The notes beneath the pieces are model-generated. The model ran no database searches, was not told the origin of the DNA, and was given only the letters and a program-made list of their open reading frames with translations. 64,000 bases of DNA, from NCBI RefSeq assembly GCF_016495725.1, contig NZ_CP054705.1, positions 1,240,001 to 1,304,000 of the forward strand, written 5' to 3'. Positions 44,294 to 53,267 of this stretch are shown one piece after another (positions within the stretch are counted from its first letter, which is position 1; every line of letters begins with the position of its first letter). The position numbers were made by a program, and so were the translations under genes. The stretch comes from Salicibibacter cibarius (GTDB taxonomy: Bacteria > Bacillota > Bacilli > Bacillales > Marinococcaceae).

Positions 44294-45237
44294 TGCTTAG
44301 TCTCCTCACTCAGTGCTTTGCCCGTGTATATGAGATAAACGTCCCCAAGTGCAGGCCTGGATACCGCCGCGGAACGCACTTCAGTCTGTTCACTTTCTAA
44401 TACTTTGAAAATTTTTGGCAGTTCTTCTGCTCCTTGTTCCGAGTGCACATATAACGTACGCTCGTCGCTTGTAACATGGTATAACGCTCTTAAAATTTCT
44501 TTCGCACGTTCGGCTTGCGCGTTGTCTGTACATTGAATCGTTAGCGTATCGCCGCCAAGTTTATTTTTCAGCTCCTCGGCTGTTCCTTCCACGACTATTT
44601 TGCCTTCGTTCATAAAAGCGACGCGATCAGAAAGTTCATCAGCTTCTTCCATGTAATGGGTCGTTAAAACCACGGTCAATCCCTCTTCCGACTGCAATTG
44701 CCGGATTGTTTTCCATAAATCTTCTCTAGCTTCGGGATCTAAACCGGTCGTCGGTTCATCAAGAAAAAGCAGTTTCGGATGATGAATCAGCCCCATCGCA
44801 AGGTCGAGCTTTCTCTTCATCCCACCGGAATATTTCATGCTGAGACGGTTTGCATCTTTTTGAAGATGGAAACGCTCGAGCAGTTCTTCTACACGCTTCT
44901 TTAGTTCTTTCCCTTTTAACCCATGGATTCTCCCCTGTAACATTAAGTTCTCTCTGCCGGTGCCCATTGGATCTACACCTGATTGCTGGGCGACACATCC
45001 TATCCATTTTTTCATATTGTGTGTGTTCAATTTTTTGTCGAAAAGAAAGATGTCCCCTGCATCAGCGGCAGCTAGAGAGGTGAGTATCCGTATCGTCGTC
45101 GTTTTCCCGGATCCGTTCGGCCCGAGCAGCGCATAAATCGTTCCTTCTTCTATAGTAAGCGAGAGATCATTGATGGCGACAACATCCTTGCCATAGGTTT
45201 TGCGGACGTCTTTCATTTCAATTGCTGTTTTCTTCAT
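44290..45237 (-). CDS. ABC ATPase, daunorubicin-resistance type
   Basis: 315 aa DrrA-like. Walker A GPNGSGKTT, Q-loop GCVAQQSGVD, signature MKYSGGMKRKLDLAMGL, Walker B LLFLDEPTTGLDP, and a C-terminal regulatory domain. ATG 45237 is preferred over 45246, which is too close to the GGAGA. It overlaps the upstream merR gene by about 20 bases. Confidence 0.92.
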   Translation of the reverse strand: MKKTAIEMKDVRKTYGKDVVAINDLSLTIEEGTIYALLGPNGSGKTTTIRILTSLAAADAGDIFLFDKKLNTHNMKKWIGCVAQQSGVDPMGTGRENLMLQGRIHGLKGKELKKRVEELLERFHLQKDANRLSMKYSGGMKRKLDLAMGLIHHPKLLFLDEPTTGLDPEAREDLWKTIRQLQSEEGLTVVLTTHYMEEADELSDRVAFMNEGKIVVEGTAEELKNKLGGDTLTIQCTDNAQAERAKEILRALYHVTSDERTLYVHSEQGAEELPKIFKVLESEQTEVRSAAVSRPALGDVYLIYTGKALSEETKQ

Positions 45238-45970
45238 TATCCCCATTCTCCTTCATTTCTTTTGCGCGAATGGCTTCTGTTATAAACGTAACGACTTCTT
45301 TCGTCATTGGATAGAACATAACATCATCGCTTTCCTCAGATATCGCATCCCATGCGCTGCCTAAAAATTCTTCATCGTCACCAAACATGTTGTAAACGCC
45401 TTCCATCCAACGATCTGCCAATGCTTGCGCAACGTCGGATTCCGGTGACACATGCAAATGCTTCCGAATTTCAAGGATGAGCGCCGTCCATTCCTTCGTT
45501 TTTTTCTCGTCATGGTTAACGGACAGCATCTTTTCCTTTTGTTCCGCATTTAAATAGCGATCAAGCACGCGCGTGACTTTGTCGGGATCTTGCTGAAACA
45601 ATTGCATGGCGCCAAAGATTAACGGCCATTTCACTTCATCTTCAATTCGAATGGAATAGAGCACAGCCGTAAGTGATTGTTCTAACTCGTCTAGTCTTTT
45701 CTTCTGGTCTTTGACCATCAATAGCTGTTCGGACAATGCTTCTTCCCACGTGCGCGCAGATTCATGTAAAATCGCCTGAATTTTTTCCAATGAAAATCCC
45801 AAGTATTTCAAAGCGAGAATATGCTCCAGGCGCATGACCTCTTCGTCGCCGTATAGACGATGCCCGCCTTCGGTTGCACTTTTTGGTTTCAATAAACCGA
45901 CTTCATCATAATAATCAAGCGTCCGTATCGTTACACCGGTCTTTTTTGACAGCTTGCCGATTGTATACAT
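45218..45970 (-). CDS. MerR family regulator with TipAS-like C-terminus
   Basis: 250 aa. HTH YTIGKLSKKTGVTIRTLDYY, wing EGGHRLYGDEEVMRLEHILA, coiled-coil helix, then a drug-binding-type TipAS domain (ADRWMEGVYNMFGDDEEF). ATG 45970 follows GGAGGTGC. It probably activates its own operon through the 19-bp-spaced promoter at 46009-46039 in response to an exported drug-like ligand. Confidence 0.9.
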   Translation of the reverse strand: MYTIGKLSKKTGVTIRTLDYYDEVGLLKPKSATEGGHRLYGDEEVMRLEHILALKYLGFSLEKIQAILHESARTWEEALSEQLLMVKDQKKRLDELEQSLTAVLYSIRIEDEVKWPLIFGAMQLFQQDPDKVTRVLDRYLNAEQKEKMLSVNHDEKKTKEWTALILEIRKHLHVSPESDVAQALADRWMEGVYNMFGDDEEFLGSAWDAISEESDDVMFYPMTKEVVTFITEAIRAKEMKENGDNEENSN

Positions 45971-46008
45971 AAGAGCACCTCCACGCTCCTTTCTTGTTTG
46001 ATAATATA

Positions 46009-46039
46009 AGTATAAAACAGCACGTAACGTTAGGTTCAA
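46009..46039 (-). promoter_or_regulatory. MerR-type promoter with 19-bp spacer and dyad
   Basis: On the minus strand TTGAAC, a 19-base spacer with CTAACGTTACGTGC, then TATACT. Overlong spacing with a central dyad is the hallmark of promoters untwisted by MerR-family activators. The spacer core CGTTACGT also occurs before the broken merR at 26 kb. Confidence 0.82.
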
Positions 46040-46148
46040 CATCTTTTTTTGAATAAAATATATTAGGCGTGATTTTATGAACAAAAGGCTTAGAACGAAT
46101 TGAACAAAGCATACGTGAAGCTCAAACACACGCTTATTGCTTTTCCTC

Positions 46149-46178
46149 TTGACAACCGCTATGTGAAGGTGTTATTTT
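46149..46178 (+). promoter_or_regulatory. SigA-like promoter of the stress-protein gene
   Basis: TTGACA (46149-46154), 18-base spacer, TATTTT (46173-46178), about 45 bases before the start codon. Confidence 0.6.
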
Positions 46179-46223
46179 CCTTTAGAGTTTTATCATTGGC
46201 TAAGAGTAAAAGGGGGAATGACG

Positions 46224-46685
46224 TTGTCTGATTACAAGAACGTTCTCGTCTGTGTTTATGGGGAAGAATTTTCATCAGAAGAAACGTTTGATCAAGCTTG
46301 TGAGTTTGCATTGAAAGAAGACGCAAAACTCTATATTACAACCATTGTTGATCCTAAACCATATGCCTCCATGTCGAGGTTTGATAAAAAAATTGTGGAA
46401 AGGGTTAAACAGCAGGCTTTTGAACAATTGCAAGCGTTTAAACAGAAGGCGGAAGAAAAAGGAATTGGTGAAGTCGAGACGATTCTTGATGTTGGAACGC
46501 CAAAGGTGAGGATTGCTCGCCATATTGTCCCGAATTATAAAATCGATCTTATTATAGCCGGTGAAACGATAGGAAGAATCGCGGAACGTGCAATTACCGG
46601 AAGCATCTCAAAAGGCATTGCTAAACGAGCTGCTTGTGATGTCATGATTGTAAACAATAGCGGGGAACAGACCACCAAAGCCTAA
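46224..46685 (+). CDS. Universal stress protein, UspA family
   Basis: 153 aa Usp fold. N-terminal NVLVCVYGEE (the usual DGS is replaced), and the C-terminal ATP-type motif as GETIGRIAERAITGSISKGI then AACDVMIVNN, resembling G2xG9xGS. TTG 46224 is seven bases after GGGGG; the ATG at 46218 would overlap the binding site. The nucleotide-binding capacity is uncertain. Confidence 0.85.
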   Translation: MSDYKNVLVCVYGEEFSSEETFDQACEFALKEDAKLYITTIVDPKPYASMSRFDKKIVERVKQQAFEQLQAFKQKAEEKGIGEVETILDVGTPKVRIARHIVPNYKIDLIIAGETIGRIAERAITGSISKGIAKRAACDVMIVNNSGEQTTKA

Positions 46686-46738
46686 ACGATAAGGGCGGAC
46701 GATCCGAAGATGAGGACCCCGCCCTTGGAGGAATGACA

Positions 46739-47254
46739 TTGTATTTGACTCAACCCACAATGCGGTTAAAATCAGCCTATCGCTCTTTTTACCAAGAATG
46801 GAAAGATAGCGGGGAAACGATCATTCCTTGGGTCGTGAATGAAGACCCTAATGATTTTGGAAAAATGCTGACTACTTTGTCGGGTTATGAATATGGTAAA
46901 AATGTTCCGGTATCCTGGATACCGGAAAGTTCTACGTTTTGGTTAGTAGATGGGTACGAAAAAGTGATAGGCGTAACAAACATCCGTCACCGTTTAACGG
47001 AGGAGTTACTGAATGCCGGCGGGCATATCGGATATGGCATAAGACAGTCAGAGCGAGAGAAGGGCTATGCCACGACAATACTCATGCTATCGCTGGAAGA
47101 AGCAAGAAAGTTAGGAATCGAAAATGTACTTCTCGTTTGTAACCGGGATAATGTGGCTTCCGAAAAATCTATACTAAAAAATGGAGGCCGCCCGGATGCG
47201 GATTACATTGATGAAGAAGGACATGTGTTAAAACGGTATTGGATTAAAACGTGA
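46739..47254 (+). CDS. GNAT family N-acetyltransferase
   Basis: 171 aa. Acetyl-CoA site reads IGYGIRQSEREKGYATTILM, followed by LGIENVLLVCNRDNVASEKSI and the NGG loop. TTG 46739 is seven bases after GGAGG; an ATG at 46733 is too close. A hairpin AAGGGCGG/CCGCCCTT (about 46690-46726) sits just upstream of the binding site. Substrate unknown. Confidence 0.85.
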   Translation: MYLTQPTMRLKSAYRSFYQEWKDSGETIIPWVVNEDPNDFGKMLTTLSGYEYGKNVPVSWIPESSTFWLVDGYEKVIGVTNIRHRLTEELLNAGGHIGYGIRQSEREKGYATTILMLSLEEARKLGIENVLLVCNRDNVASEKSILKNGGRPDADYIDEEGHVLKRYWIKT

Positions 47255-47332
47255 AGGCGGCATATGACTATTGCGCTTGAAGTTTAAATTCTATACAATA
47301 TGACCTATCTCATTAAAAAGGAGGTGGAATTG

Positions 47333-47464
47333 ATGATTATGACCGTTGAGCGCAAGTGTGTAGATATATACATGTATCTTTGCCGCGCGCTTTTTGCCGC
47401 TGTAGTTGCTAACGGGACACGTATGTCTTTTTTTAGCAACTGCATAGCATTCAATCAACGGTAA
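47333..47464 (+). CDS. Putative leader peptide of the ABC-F gene
   Basis: 43 codons after AAGGAGGTG: MIMTVERKCVDIYMYLCRAL, then FAAVVANGTRMSFFSNCIAF and NQR, ending TAA. It overlaps a hairpin and precedes an intrinsic terminator, the layout of drug-induced attenuators where ribosome stalling on the leader alters folding. No homologue recognised; identified from position and binding site. Confidence 0.65.
   Translation: MIMTVERKCVDIYMYLCRALFAAVVANGTRMSFFSNCIAFNQR
47402..47443 (+). promoter_or_regulatory. Leader hairpin within the ABC-F attenuator
   Basis: GTAGTTGCTAA pairs with TTAGCAACTGC (11 pairs, one wobble). The loop holds a weak GGACA/TGTCT hairpin with seven T. Lies inside the leader coding region, so translating ribosomes would disrupt it. 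Confidence 0.65.
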
Positions 47465-47520
47465 CCATCAATTCCCCTGAACGTAAATCTAAAGCCGCAG
47501 GTAAACCAGAAGCCTGGGTC

Positions 47521-47550
47521 ACCATGGGAAGCGAGTTTCCCATGGTTTTT
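47521..47550 (+). terminator. Attenuator terminator before the ABC-F gene
   Basis: ACCATGGGAA and TTCCCATGGT form a perfect ten-bp stem, then six T, ending 34 bases before the ABC-F start. It is placed upstream of the gene in the same direction, with a leader peptide before it. Confidence 0.88.
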
Positions 47551-47584
47551 TATGTTCAATTTTAATGAGGAGAGAAATAAAAAA

Positions 47585-49204
47585 ATGATTATGGCAAGTT
47601 TGCAACATATTAAACATTCGTTTGGAGAAGGTTCCATTTTGAATGATATAAGCACAGAAATTCACGATGGTCAGTGTGTAGGCTTAATTGGTGCGAATGG
47701 CTCCGGAAAATCTACGCTTATGCGTATGTTGGCACAGGAAATCCATCCGGATGAGGGTCAGGTCAGCTGGAAAAAAGGATCCCGGATCGGTTATTTGCAA
47801 CAGATTCCATCGGAAGCTCATGAGAAAAAAGTTCGTGCTATTTTATATCACCCATTTGTCCATTTAATGGATATTGCGGAACATTTACGATTATTGGAAG
47901 CTAAAATGGCCAAAGGGATTGCCACAAAGAAAGAGTTTGAACAATATGGCGAGGATCTCGAAGCATTTGCGCGTCACGGCGGTTATGAAATGGATGCTCG
48001 GATTGAGGAAGTGACGAACGGTTTGGATATCAACGAATGGCTCGATGCACCGTGGCATTCGTTGAGCGGTGGAGAAAAAACCAAGGTTGGGCTAGCGCTT
48101 GTTTTATTGAAAGATCCTGACTTGTTGCTCCTGGATGAGCCGACCAACCATCTGGATATTGGCGCGGTGGAATGGCTATCCCGATATTTGCGCCAATTCA
48201 AGGGAGCGGTAGTGGTCATCTCCCACGATCGCTATTTTCTCGATGATGTTGTGACCAATATTATTGAAATTGAGAATGGCGATCTGCATGCATATGAAAC
48301 GAACTACAGTGACTACTTGACCGAACGCGAAAATCGCCTCCTTCGTGAATTTAAGGCTTATGAAGACCAACAAAAGAAAATAAAGAAGATGAAGGAAACG
48401 ATCAAGCGCTTAAAAATCTGGGCGAATCAAGCAAATCCGCCGAATGATGGTTTGCATCGCCGGGCAAAAAGCATGGAAAAAGCCTTAAACCGAATTGAAA
48501 TGGTAAAAGCTCCGGCAAAAAACAAAAGTTTCAGCGTTGACCTGAAACGGACAGACCGCAGTGGCAATGATGTTGTTATGTTAGAAGCGGTTCATAAAGC
48601 GTTCGACGACCACCCTTTGCTTACCAATGTGCATATGCATATTCGCTTTCAGGACCGGGCTGCTATCATCGGAAACAATGGGACAGGAAAGACGACATTG
48701 TTGAAAATAATGCTCGGTGATATAAAAGCCGATCAAGGAGAAGTAAACGTCGGCAGGCATGTCCGGATCGGTTATTTATCCCAGCATGTGTTCGTCGGTG
48801 ATGAAGATAGCACCGTCATTGACGCGTTTCGAGCCCGTGTAAATGTCGCTGAATCTGATGCTCGGCACATTCTCGCTCGTTTTCTTTTCTACGGGAACCA
48901 TGTTTTTAAAAAAGTAGCCATGTTGAGCGGGGGTGAACGGGTCCGGTTAAGATTGGCACAACTTACCTATGAACGGGTGAATACCCTTGTGCTCGATGAA
49001 CCGACGAACCATTTGGATATAACCTCGCGGGAAATTATTGAAGAAACTGTTAACGATTTTTCCGGAACGGTTATCGCGATTACGCATGATCGCTATTTTT
49101 TGGATCAGTTTTCACAACTTTATTGGATTGACGATCAAACGGTTTATTATTACGAAGGAAATTATGATCGGGCAAAGAAGAAGCATGAAAGACGGCATTT
49201 TTAG
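47585..49204 (+). CDS. ABC-F family protein, possible ribosome protection factor
   Basis: 539 aa with two ABC domains and no membrane helices. NBD1: GANGSGKST, LSGGEKTKVGLALVL, LLLLDEPTNHLD. A charged inter-domain linker with ENRLLREFKAYEDQQKKIKK, WANQANPPNDGLHRRAKSME. NBD2: GNNGTGKTT, LSGGERVRLRLAQL, TLVLDEPTNHLD. ATG 47585 is ten bases after GAGGAGAG. ABC-F proteins act on the ribosome near the E and P sites; the upstream attenuator suggests induction by a ribosome-targeting drug. Subfamily (ARE or housekeeping YfmM/YfmR-like) is not decided. Confidence 0.9.
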   Translation: MIMASLQHIKHSFGEGSILNDISTEIHDGQCVGLIGANGSGKSTLMRMLAQEIHPDEGQVSWKKGSRIGYLQQIPSEAHEKKVRAILYHPFVHLMDIAEHLRLLEAKMAKGIATKKEFEQYGEDLEAFARHGGYEMDARIEEVTNGLDINEWLDAPWHSLSGGEKTKVGLALVLLKDPDLLLLDEPTNHLDIGAVEWLSRYLRQFKGAVVVISHDRYFLDDVVTNIIEIENGDLHAYETNYSDYLTERENRLLREFKAYEDQQKKIKKMKETIKRLKIWANQANPPNDGLHRRAKSMEKALNRIEMVKAPAKNKSFSVDLKRTDRSGNDVVMLEAVHKAFDDHPLLTNVHMHIRFQDRAAIIGNNGTGKTTLLKIMLGDIKADQGEVNVGRHVRIGYLSQHVFVGDEDSTVIDAFRARVNVAESDARHILARFLFYGNHVFKKVAMLSGGERVRLRLAQLTYERVNTLVLDEPTNHLDITSREIIEETVNDFSGTVIAITHDRYFLDQFSQLYWIDDQTVYYYEGNYDRAKKKHERRHF

Positions 49205-49219
49205 GAGAGGGGATCTTCA

Positions 49220-50248
49220 TTGGAGAAAACTACGCTATCCAAACGCTTTAAACATTTTGCCGTAAACGAATGCAGAGGTTCGAGCCAATTGTACGAGCAT
49301 TTATCACAATGCGTTTCTGAAGATGAGGAAATGCTATTGTTATGTGCTCACGCGCGAGAAGGACAGCCTGTCCCGAATTTATTTTTCGGGGCTGTCCACT
49401 ATCTTTTGTACAAGGGTAAAGATCATGAACTTAAATGCTTTTACGGCAGCATCGTTGAATCACCGGAGGAAGAAGGAGGTTGTTTTCCTTATTTCAAGGA
49501 TTTTTGTCAAAAATATCGAAACGAGATCATTTCCATTATGGAAAATAAATCTGTGCAAACTAATGAGGTTAGGCGTTGCAGCTACCTTTATCCATGCTTT
49601 TGTTTGATATATGAAAAAGTAAAAAAGCCGCTAGCTCTAATTGAAATTGGTACGAGTGCCGGGTTTCAGTTGTTATGGGATCAATACAGTTACTCTTATG
49701 GCACAGCTGAAGTGTATGGAAACCATCATTCCGACGTTCATATTAAAGCCGAAAACAGAGGTAAACATTCACTGTTTTTGCTGCCGGAAAGCCCACCGGT
49801 GACATATAGAAAAGGGCTGGATTTACATGTGAATAATTTGAACGATAACGAAAATTATTTATGGCTAAAATCGTTGATTTGGCCAAATCATTATGAGAGA
49901 AGAAAGTTGTTTGAGCGCGCTGCACAAGAGGTGACAACAACCCCATCAGACTTAATCGAAGGGGATGGTGTAGCATTATTGTCCGGTGTAGTAAAAGAAA
50001 TCCCGCAAGATACGGCCATCTGTATTTTTCACACGCATGTGGCTAATCAAATGCCGCATCATACAAAACGAGAACTTTTAAAAAAAATAGAGGGTATCGG
50101 TCAAGAAAGAGAAGTGTTCCACCTTTACAATAATATTCATGACGGCGATCTCCACTTGGACTATTTTATAAATGGGGAAGAAAGTAATCTCACGATTGGA
50201 AATACAGATGGACACGGGCGCTGGTTTTCTTGGAATTTACAGAGATAG
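49220..50248 (+). CDS. DUF2332 family protein
   Basis: 342 aa. Motifs LYEHLSQCVSEDEEMLLLC, PVPNLFFGAVHYLL, LALIEIGTSAGFQLLWDQY (resembling a SAM-binding glycine motif) and VALLSGVVKEIPQDTAICIF match DUF2332. TTG start after GAGAGGGG; 15 bases after the ABC-F gene, so likely co-transcribed. Function unknown; methyltransferase-like fold suspected from IEIGTSAG. Confidence 0.8.
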   Translation: MEKTTLSKRFKHFAVNECRGSSQLYEHLSQCVSEDEEMLLLCAHAREGQPVPNLFFGAVHYLLYKGKDHELKCFYGSIVESPEEEGGCFPYFKDFCQKYRNEIISIMENKSVQTNEVRRCSYLYPCFCLIYEKVKKPLALIEIGTSAGFQLLWDQYSYSYGTAEVYGNHHSDVHIKAENRGKHSLFLLPESPPVTYRKGLDLHVNNLNDNENYLWLKSLIWPNHYERRKLFERAAQEVTTTPSDLIEGDGVALLSGVVKEIPQDTAICIFHTHVANQMPHHTKRELLKKIEGIGQEREVFHLYNNIHDGDLHLDYFINGEESNLTIGNTDGHGRWFSWNLQR

Positions 50249-50387
50249 ATTTTGATTGCGTGATTAATAAAGGAACTCATTGGTATTTTTTTGAATATAT
50301 CGGCGATCTACGTTCCTTTCGAGATAAATTTCACAAAATGATATGATAGAGAGAACAATGCTAATCGAAGGGTTGGGGTCAGTCCAG

Positions 50388-52211
50388 ATGTATAAAAGCC
50401 TGGAAGAATGTGTACTCGATTTAGAGCAACAAGGTGAACTCGTCCGGATTCGCGAAGAAGTGGATCCTTATTTGGAAATGGCAGCCATCCACCGGCGCGT
50501 TTATCAAGAGGGAGGACCGGCGATTTTATTTGAAAATGTGAAAGGAACGAAGTACCGCGCGGTCTCCAATTTATTCGGAACGCCAGAGCGTAGCAAATAC
50601 ATGTTTCGCAAAACGTGGGATGGCGTGCATGATGTGATTGCCATGCGCGATGATCCGATGAGTGCGCTTAAGAATCCCTTGAAAAATGCCGGCACCGGTT
50701 TCTCGGCGATGAAAGCGTTGCCGATGCGTTTGACGAGCGTCAATGCATCCAAATTGGAAGAGATAAACATATCTGACTTGCCGATGATCCAATCATGGCC
50801 TGATGACGGCGGGGCTTTCATAACGTTGCCACAAGTGTTGACAGAAGATCCCGATAATCCCGGGCTCATGAACGCCAATCTCGGCATGTATCGTGCGCAA
50901 TTAAATGGCAATGATTATGTGCAGGACAAAGAGATCGGTATGCATTACCAGATTCATCGCGGCATCGGTGTGCACCAAACCAAAGCTGTGCAAAAAGGGG
51001 AGCCATTAAAAGTCAGCATTTTTATCGGCGGTCCCCCGGCGCACACGTTAGCAGCGGTGATGCCACTCCCTGAAGGGTTAAGCGAGATGTTGTTTGCAGG
51101 TCTTCTCTCAGGCCGGCGTTTTCGCCATAGTTATGAGGACGGTTATGTGATCAGCCATGATGCGGATTTTGTTATCACTGGGGAGGTTTACCCCGAGGAT
51201 ACGAAACCGGAAGGCCCGTTTGGCGATCATCTCGGTTACTATAGCCTTAAGCATGAGTTTCCCGTCCTGCATGTGCATAAAGTGTATGGAAAACCGGATG
51301 CCATCTATCCATTCACTGTTGTCGGCCGTCCGCCCCAGGAAGACACGAGCTTCGGCGAAATTATTCATGAATTGACCGGAAATGCCGTCACGCAAGAACT
51401 TCCGGGTGTAAAAGAAGTCCATGCCATTGACGCGGCAGGGGTACACCCTCTTCTGTTTGCAATTGGCAGTGAACGCTATACTCCATTTGAAAAAGTAAAA
51501 AAACCGATGGAACTGTTGACGATCGCCAATCGCATTCTCGGCTTTGGGCAATTAAGTTTGGCCAAATATCTATGGATCACGGCCGATGATGAATCGCTCA
51601 ACACCCACGATGAACTGGGTTTTATGCAATATATTCTTGAACGAATTGACCTTCGCCGTGATCTGCATTTTCAGACGAACACAACGATTGACACCCTTGA
51701 TTATTCGGGGACAGGCTTGAATACCGGCAGCAAGGTTGTCATGGCCGCTTACGGCGAGAAAAAACGTTACCTTTGCCAAGAGATCCCTGCCGGGTTGGAC
51801 AACGTCAAGGAGGCGTGCAATCCTCAGTTTGTCTTGCCCGGCGTGGTGGCGGTTGAATTGAACGCCTATCAAGATGAAACGTCGGCAACGGACGAGATTA
51901 ACGCGGTGGCCGCAGCGATCTCTAAAAACAGTGACATGTCTGCTTGTCCACTCATTGTCGTTTGTGATGACAGTGACTTCGTCAGTAAGACCAAAGATAA
52001 TTTTCTCTGGACAACGTTCACACGCAGCAATCCGTCCCATGACATGCATGGCATCAATAGTTTTATTGAAAATAAACATTGGGGCTGTGACACGCTGATT
52101 ATCGATGCGCGCATTAAACCGCATCATGCGCCGCCACTCATTGAAGACGAAGAAGTGGAAGCCAAGATCGAGCGATTTTTTGAAAATGGCCGCTTCGTGG
52201 GCGATCAATGA
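50388..52211 (+). CDS. UbiD family decarboxylase
   Basis: 607 aa of the UbiD family, which use prenylated FMN to decarboxylate unsaturated or aromatic acids. Segments MYKSLEECVLDLEQQGELVR, NLGMYRAQLNG, MHYQIHRGIGVHQ, PEGPFGDHLGYYSL (with the E-D residues of the active-site loop) and DARIKPHHAPPLIED are typical. Start ATG 50388 (MYKS) fits family alignments; ATG 50343 or 50358 would add 10-15 residues. No UbiX gene in the window. Overlaps the next gene by four bases. Confidence 0.88.
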   Translation: MYKSLEECVLDLEQQGELVRIREEVDPYLEMAAIHRRVYQEGGPAILFENVKGTKYRAVSNLFGTPERSKYMFRKTWDGVHDVIAMRDDPMSALKNPLKNAGTGFSAMKALPMRLTSVNASKLEEINISDLPMIQSWPDDGGAFITLPQVLTEDPDNPGLMNANLGMYRAQLNGNDYVQDKEIGMHYQIHRGIGVHQTKAVQKGEPLKVSIFIGGPPAHTLAAVMPLPEGLSEMLFAGLLSGRRFRHSYEDGYVISHDADFVITGEVYPEDTKPEGPFGDHLGYYSLKHEFPVLHVHKVYGKPDAIYPFTVVGRPPQEDTSFGEIIHELTGNAVTQELPGVKEVHAIDAAGVHPLLFAIGSERYTPFEKVKKPMELLTIANRILGFGQLSLAKYLWITADDESLNTHDELGFMQYILERIDLRRDLHFQTNTTIDTLDYSGTGLNTGSKVVMAAYGEKKRYLCQEIPAGLDNVKEACNPQFVLPGVVAVELNAYQDETSATDEINAVAAAISKNSDMSACPLIVVCDDSDFVSKTKDNFLWTTFTRSNPSHDMHGINSFIENKHWGCDTLIIDARIKPHHAPPLIEDEEVEAKIERFFENGRFVGDQ

Positions 52212-52717
52212 TGATTTCGGTCGTAAAAGCGAATCAACAACATATCGAAGGAATAGCGCGTGTTTGCACGGATGGCCATTGGGCGACATATGGACATTCC
52301 AAACCTAAAGCATACATTGAGAGAGTGGTCGAAGCGTTTTACAACTATGATCGAATACGGCAGGAAGTCACGGAAACGAGCAAACATTGGGGCGGTTACT
52401 TCGTTGCCTTGGACGATGGCGAAGTCGTTGGTGCCGGTGGCGGTGGCATGACAGGAGATACAACGGGCGAGCTTTTTGTATTGTACCTTGATCCTGATAG
52501 AAGAAATGAAGGGATCGGAACGAAGATTCTGGATGCCGTTACCATCCAGCAAAAGGAATTCGGAGCCATTGAACAATGGGTATCAGTTGAAAAAGACAAT
52601 GATATGGGCATCACTTTCTATGAAGCTAGGGGTTTTTCATACCAATATGAAAGAGAGAGTTATGGAAACGAGGGGGAGGAAGATTATATATCCTTGAGGT
52701 ATTATCGATTAATATAG
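52208..52717 (+). CDS. GNAT family N-acetyltransferase
   Basis: 169 aa. Acetyl-CoA pocket LFVLYLDPDRRNEGIGTKIL; N-terminal ISVVKANQQHIEGIARVC; C-terminal NDMGITFYEARGFSYQYE. The ATG overlaps the UbiD stop (ATGATG), suggesting coupling. Substrate unknown. Confidence 0.87.
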   Translation: MMISVVKANQQHIEGIARVCTDGHWATYGHSKPKAYIERVVEAFYNYDRIRQEVTETSKHWGGYFVALDDGEVVGAGGGGMTGDTTGELFVLYLDPDRRNEGIGTKILDAVTIQQKEFGAIEQWVSVEKDNDMGITFYEARGFSYQYERESYGNEGEEDYISLRYYRLI

Positions 52718-52735
52718 AAGAAAGCGGGGAGTTTA

Positions 52736-53163
52736 ATGAAAATCATCAGGATCAACAACGAAGCTTTGATTTAGACAAATTCCTCAACAAAGCCCTTTTC
52801 GCACATTTATCCACGGTGTCAGAAGAAGGTCCGCGGGATTCCCCGGTGTGGTTTCATTGGGAGAGCGCTTTTCTATGGATAATAGGGACGCCAGATGATA
52901 GTTTTCCCAAGCGAATCGAAATCAATCCGAAATGCGCGGTTGGTATCGTTGATTTTGATCAAAAAAGCAGGAAAGTCTTTCATGCCGGATTCAGAGGCCA
53001 AGGCTTCGTTGAAGATTTTGATAGTGGGATAGCAAACCGTCTGCTCTCTCGTTATTTAGGAACCGATGATCCTCGTTTGAATAATAGTAACGTGCTCATT
53101 CGTTTTATGATGGAAACTGTAGTTGTTCGGGATCAATCTTATCTGATCCGGGGTGACTATTGA
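52736..53163 (+). pseudogene. Pyridoxamine-5'-phosphate-oxidase-like protein with N-terminal frameshift
   Basis: GGGGAG precedes ATG 52736, but that frame stops after 12 codons (MKIIRINNEALI*). The conserved sequence FDLDKFLNKALFAHLSTVSE, then GPRDSPVWFHWESAFLWIIG continues in another frame to 53163. One extra A in the AAAA run after the ATG would join them (MKNHQDQQRSFDLDKF). If real, translation could start only at GTG 52816, losing the first strand of the split-barrel flavin fold. Confidence 0.8.
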
Positions 53164-53267
53164 TTTAATTTAGTTAACAAAAGTACTATTTTTCCTTAAA
53201 CCCCTTGGAGATAGACGCTCTTTTTTTTAAAATAAGAAAATATATTACAAAAAAAGGAGAATCTATT

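Noticed and set aside
43520-45970. Bacitracin-type BceAB module
   Set aside because: The permease is a 257-aa six-helix DrrB type without the large external loop of BceB, and the regulator is MerR, not a two-component system.
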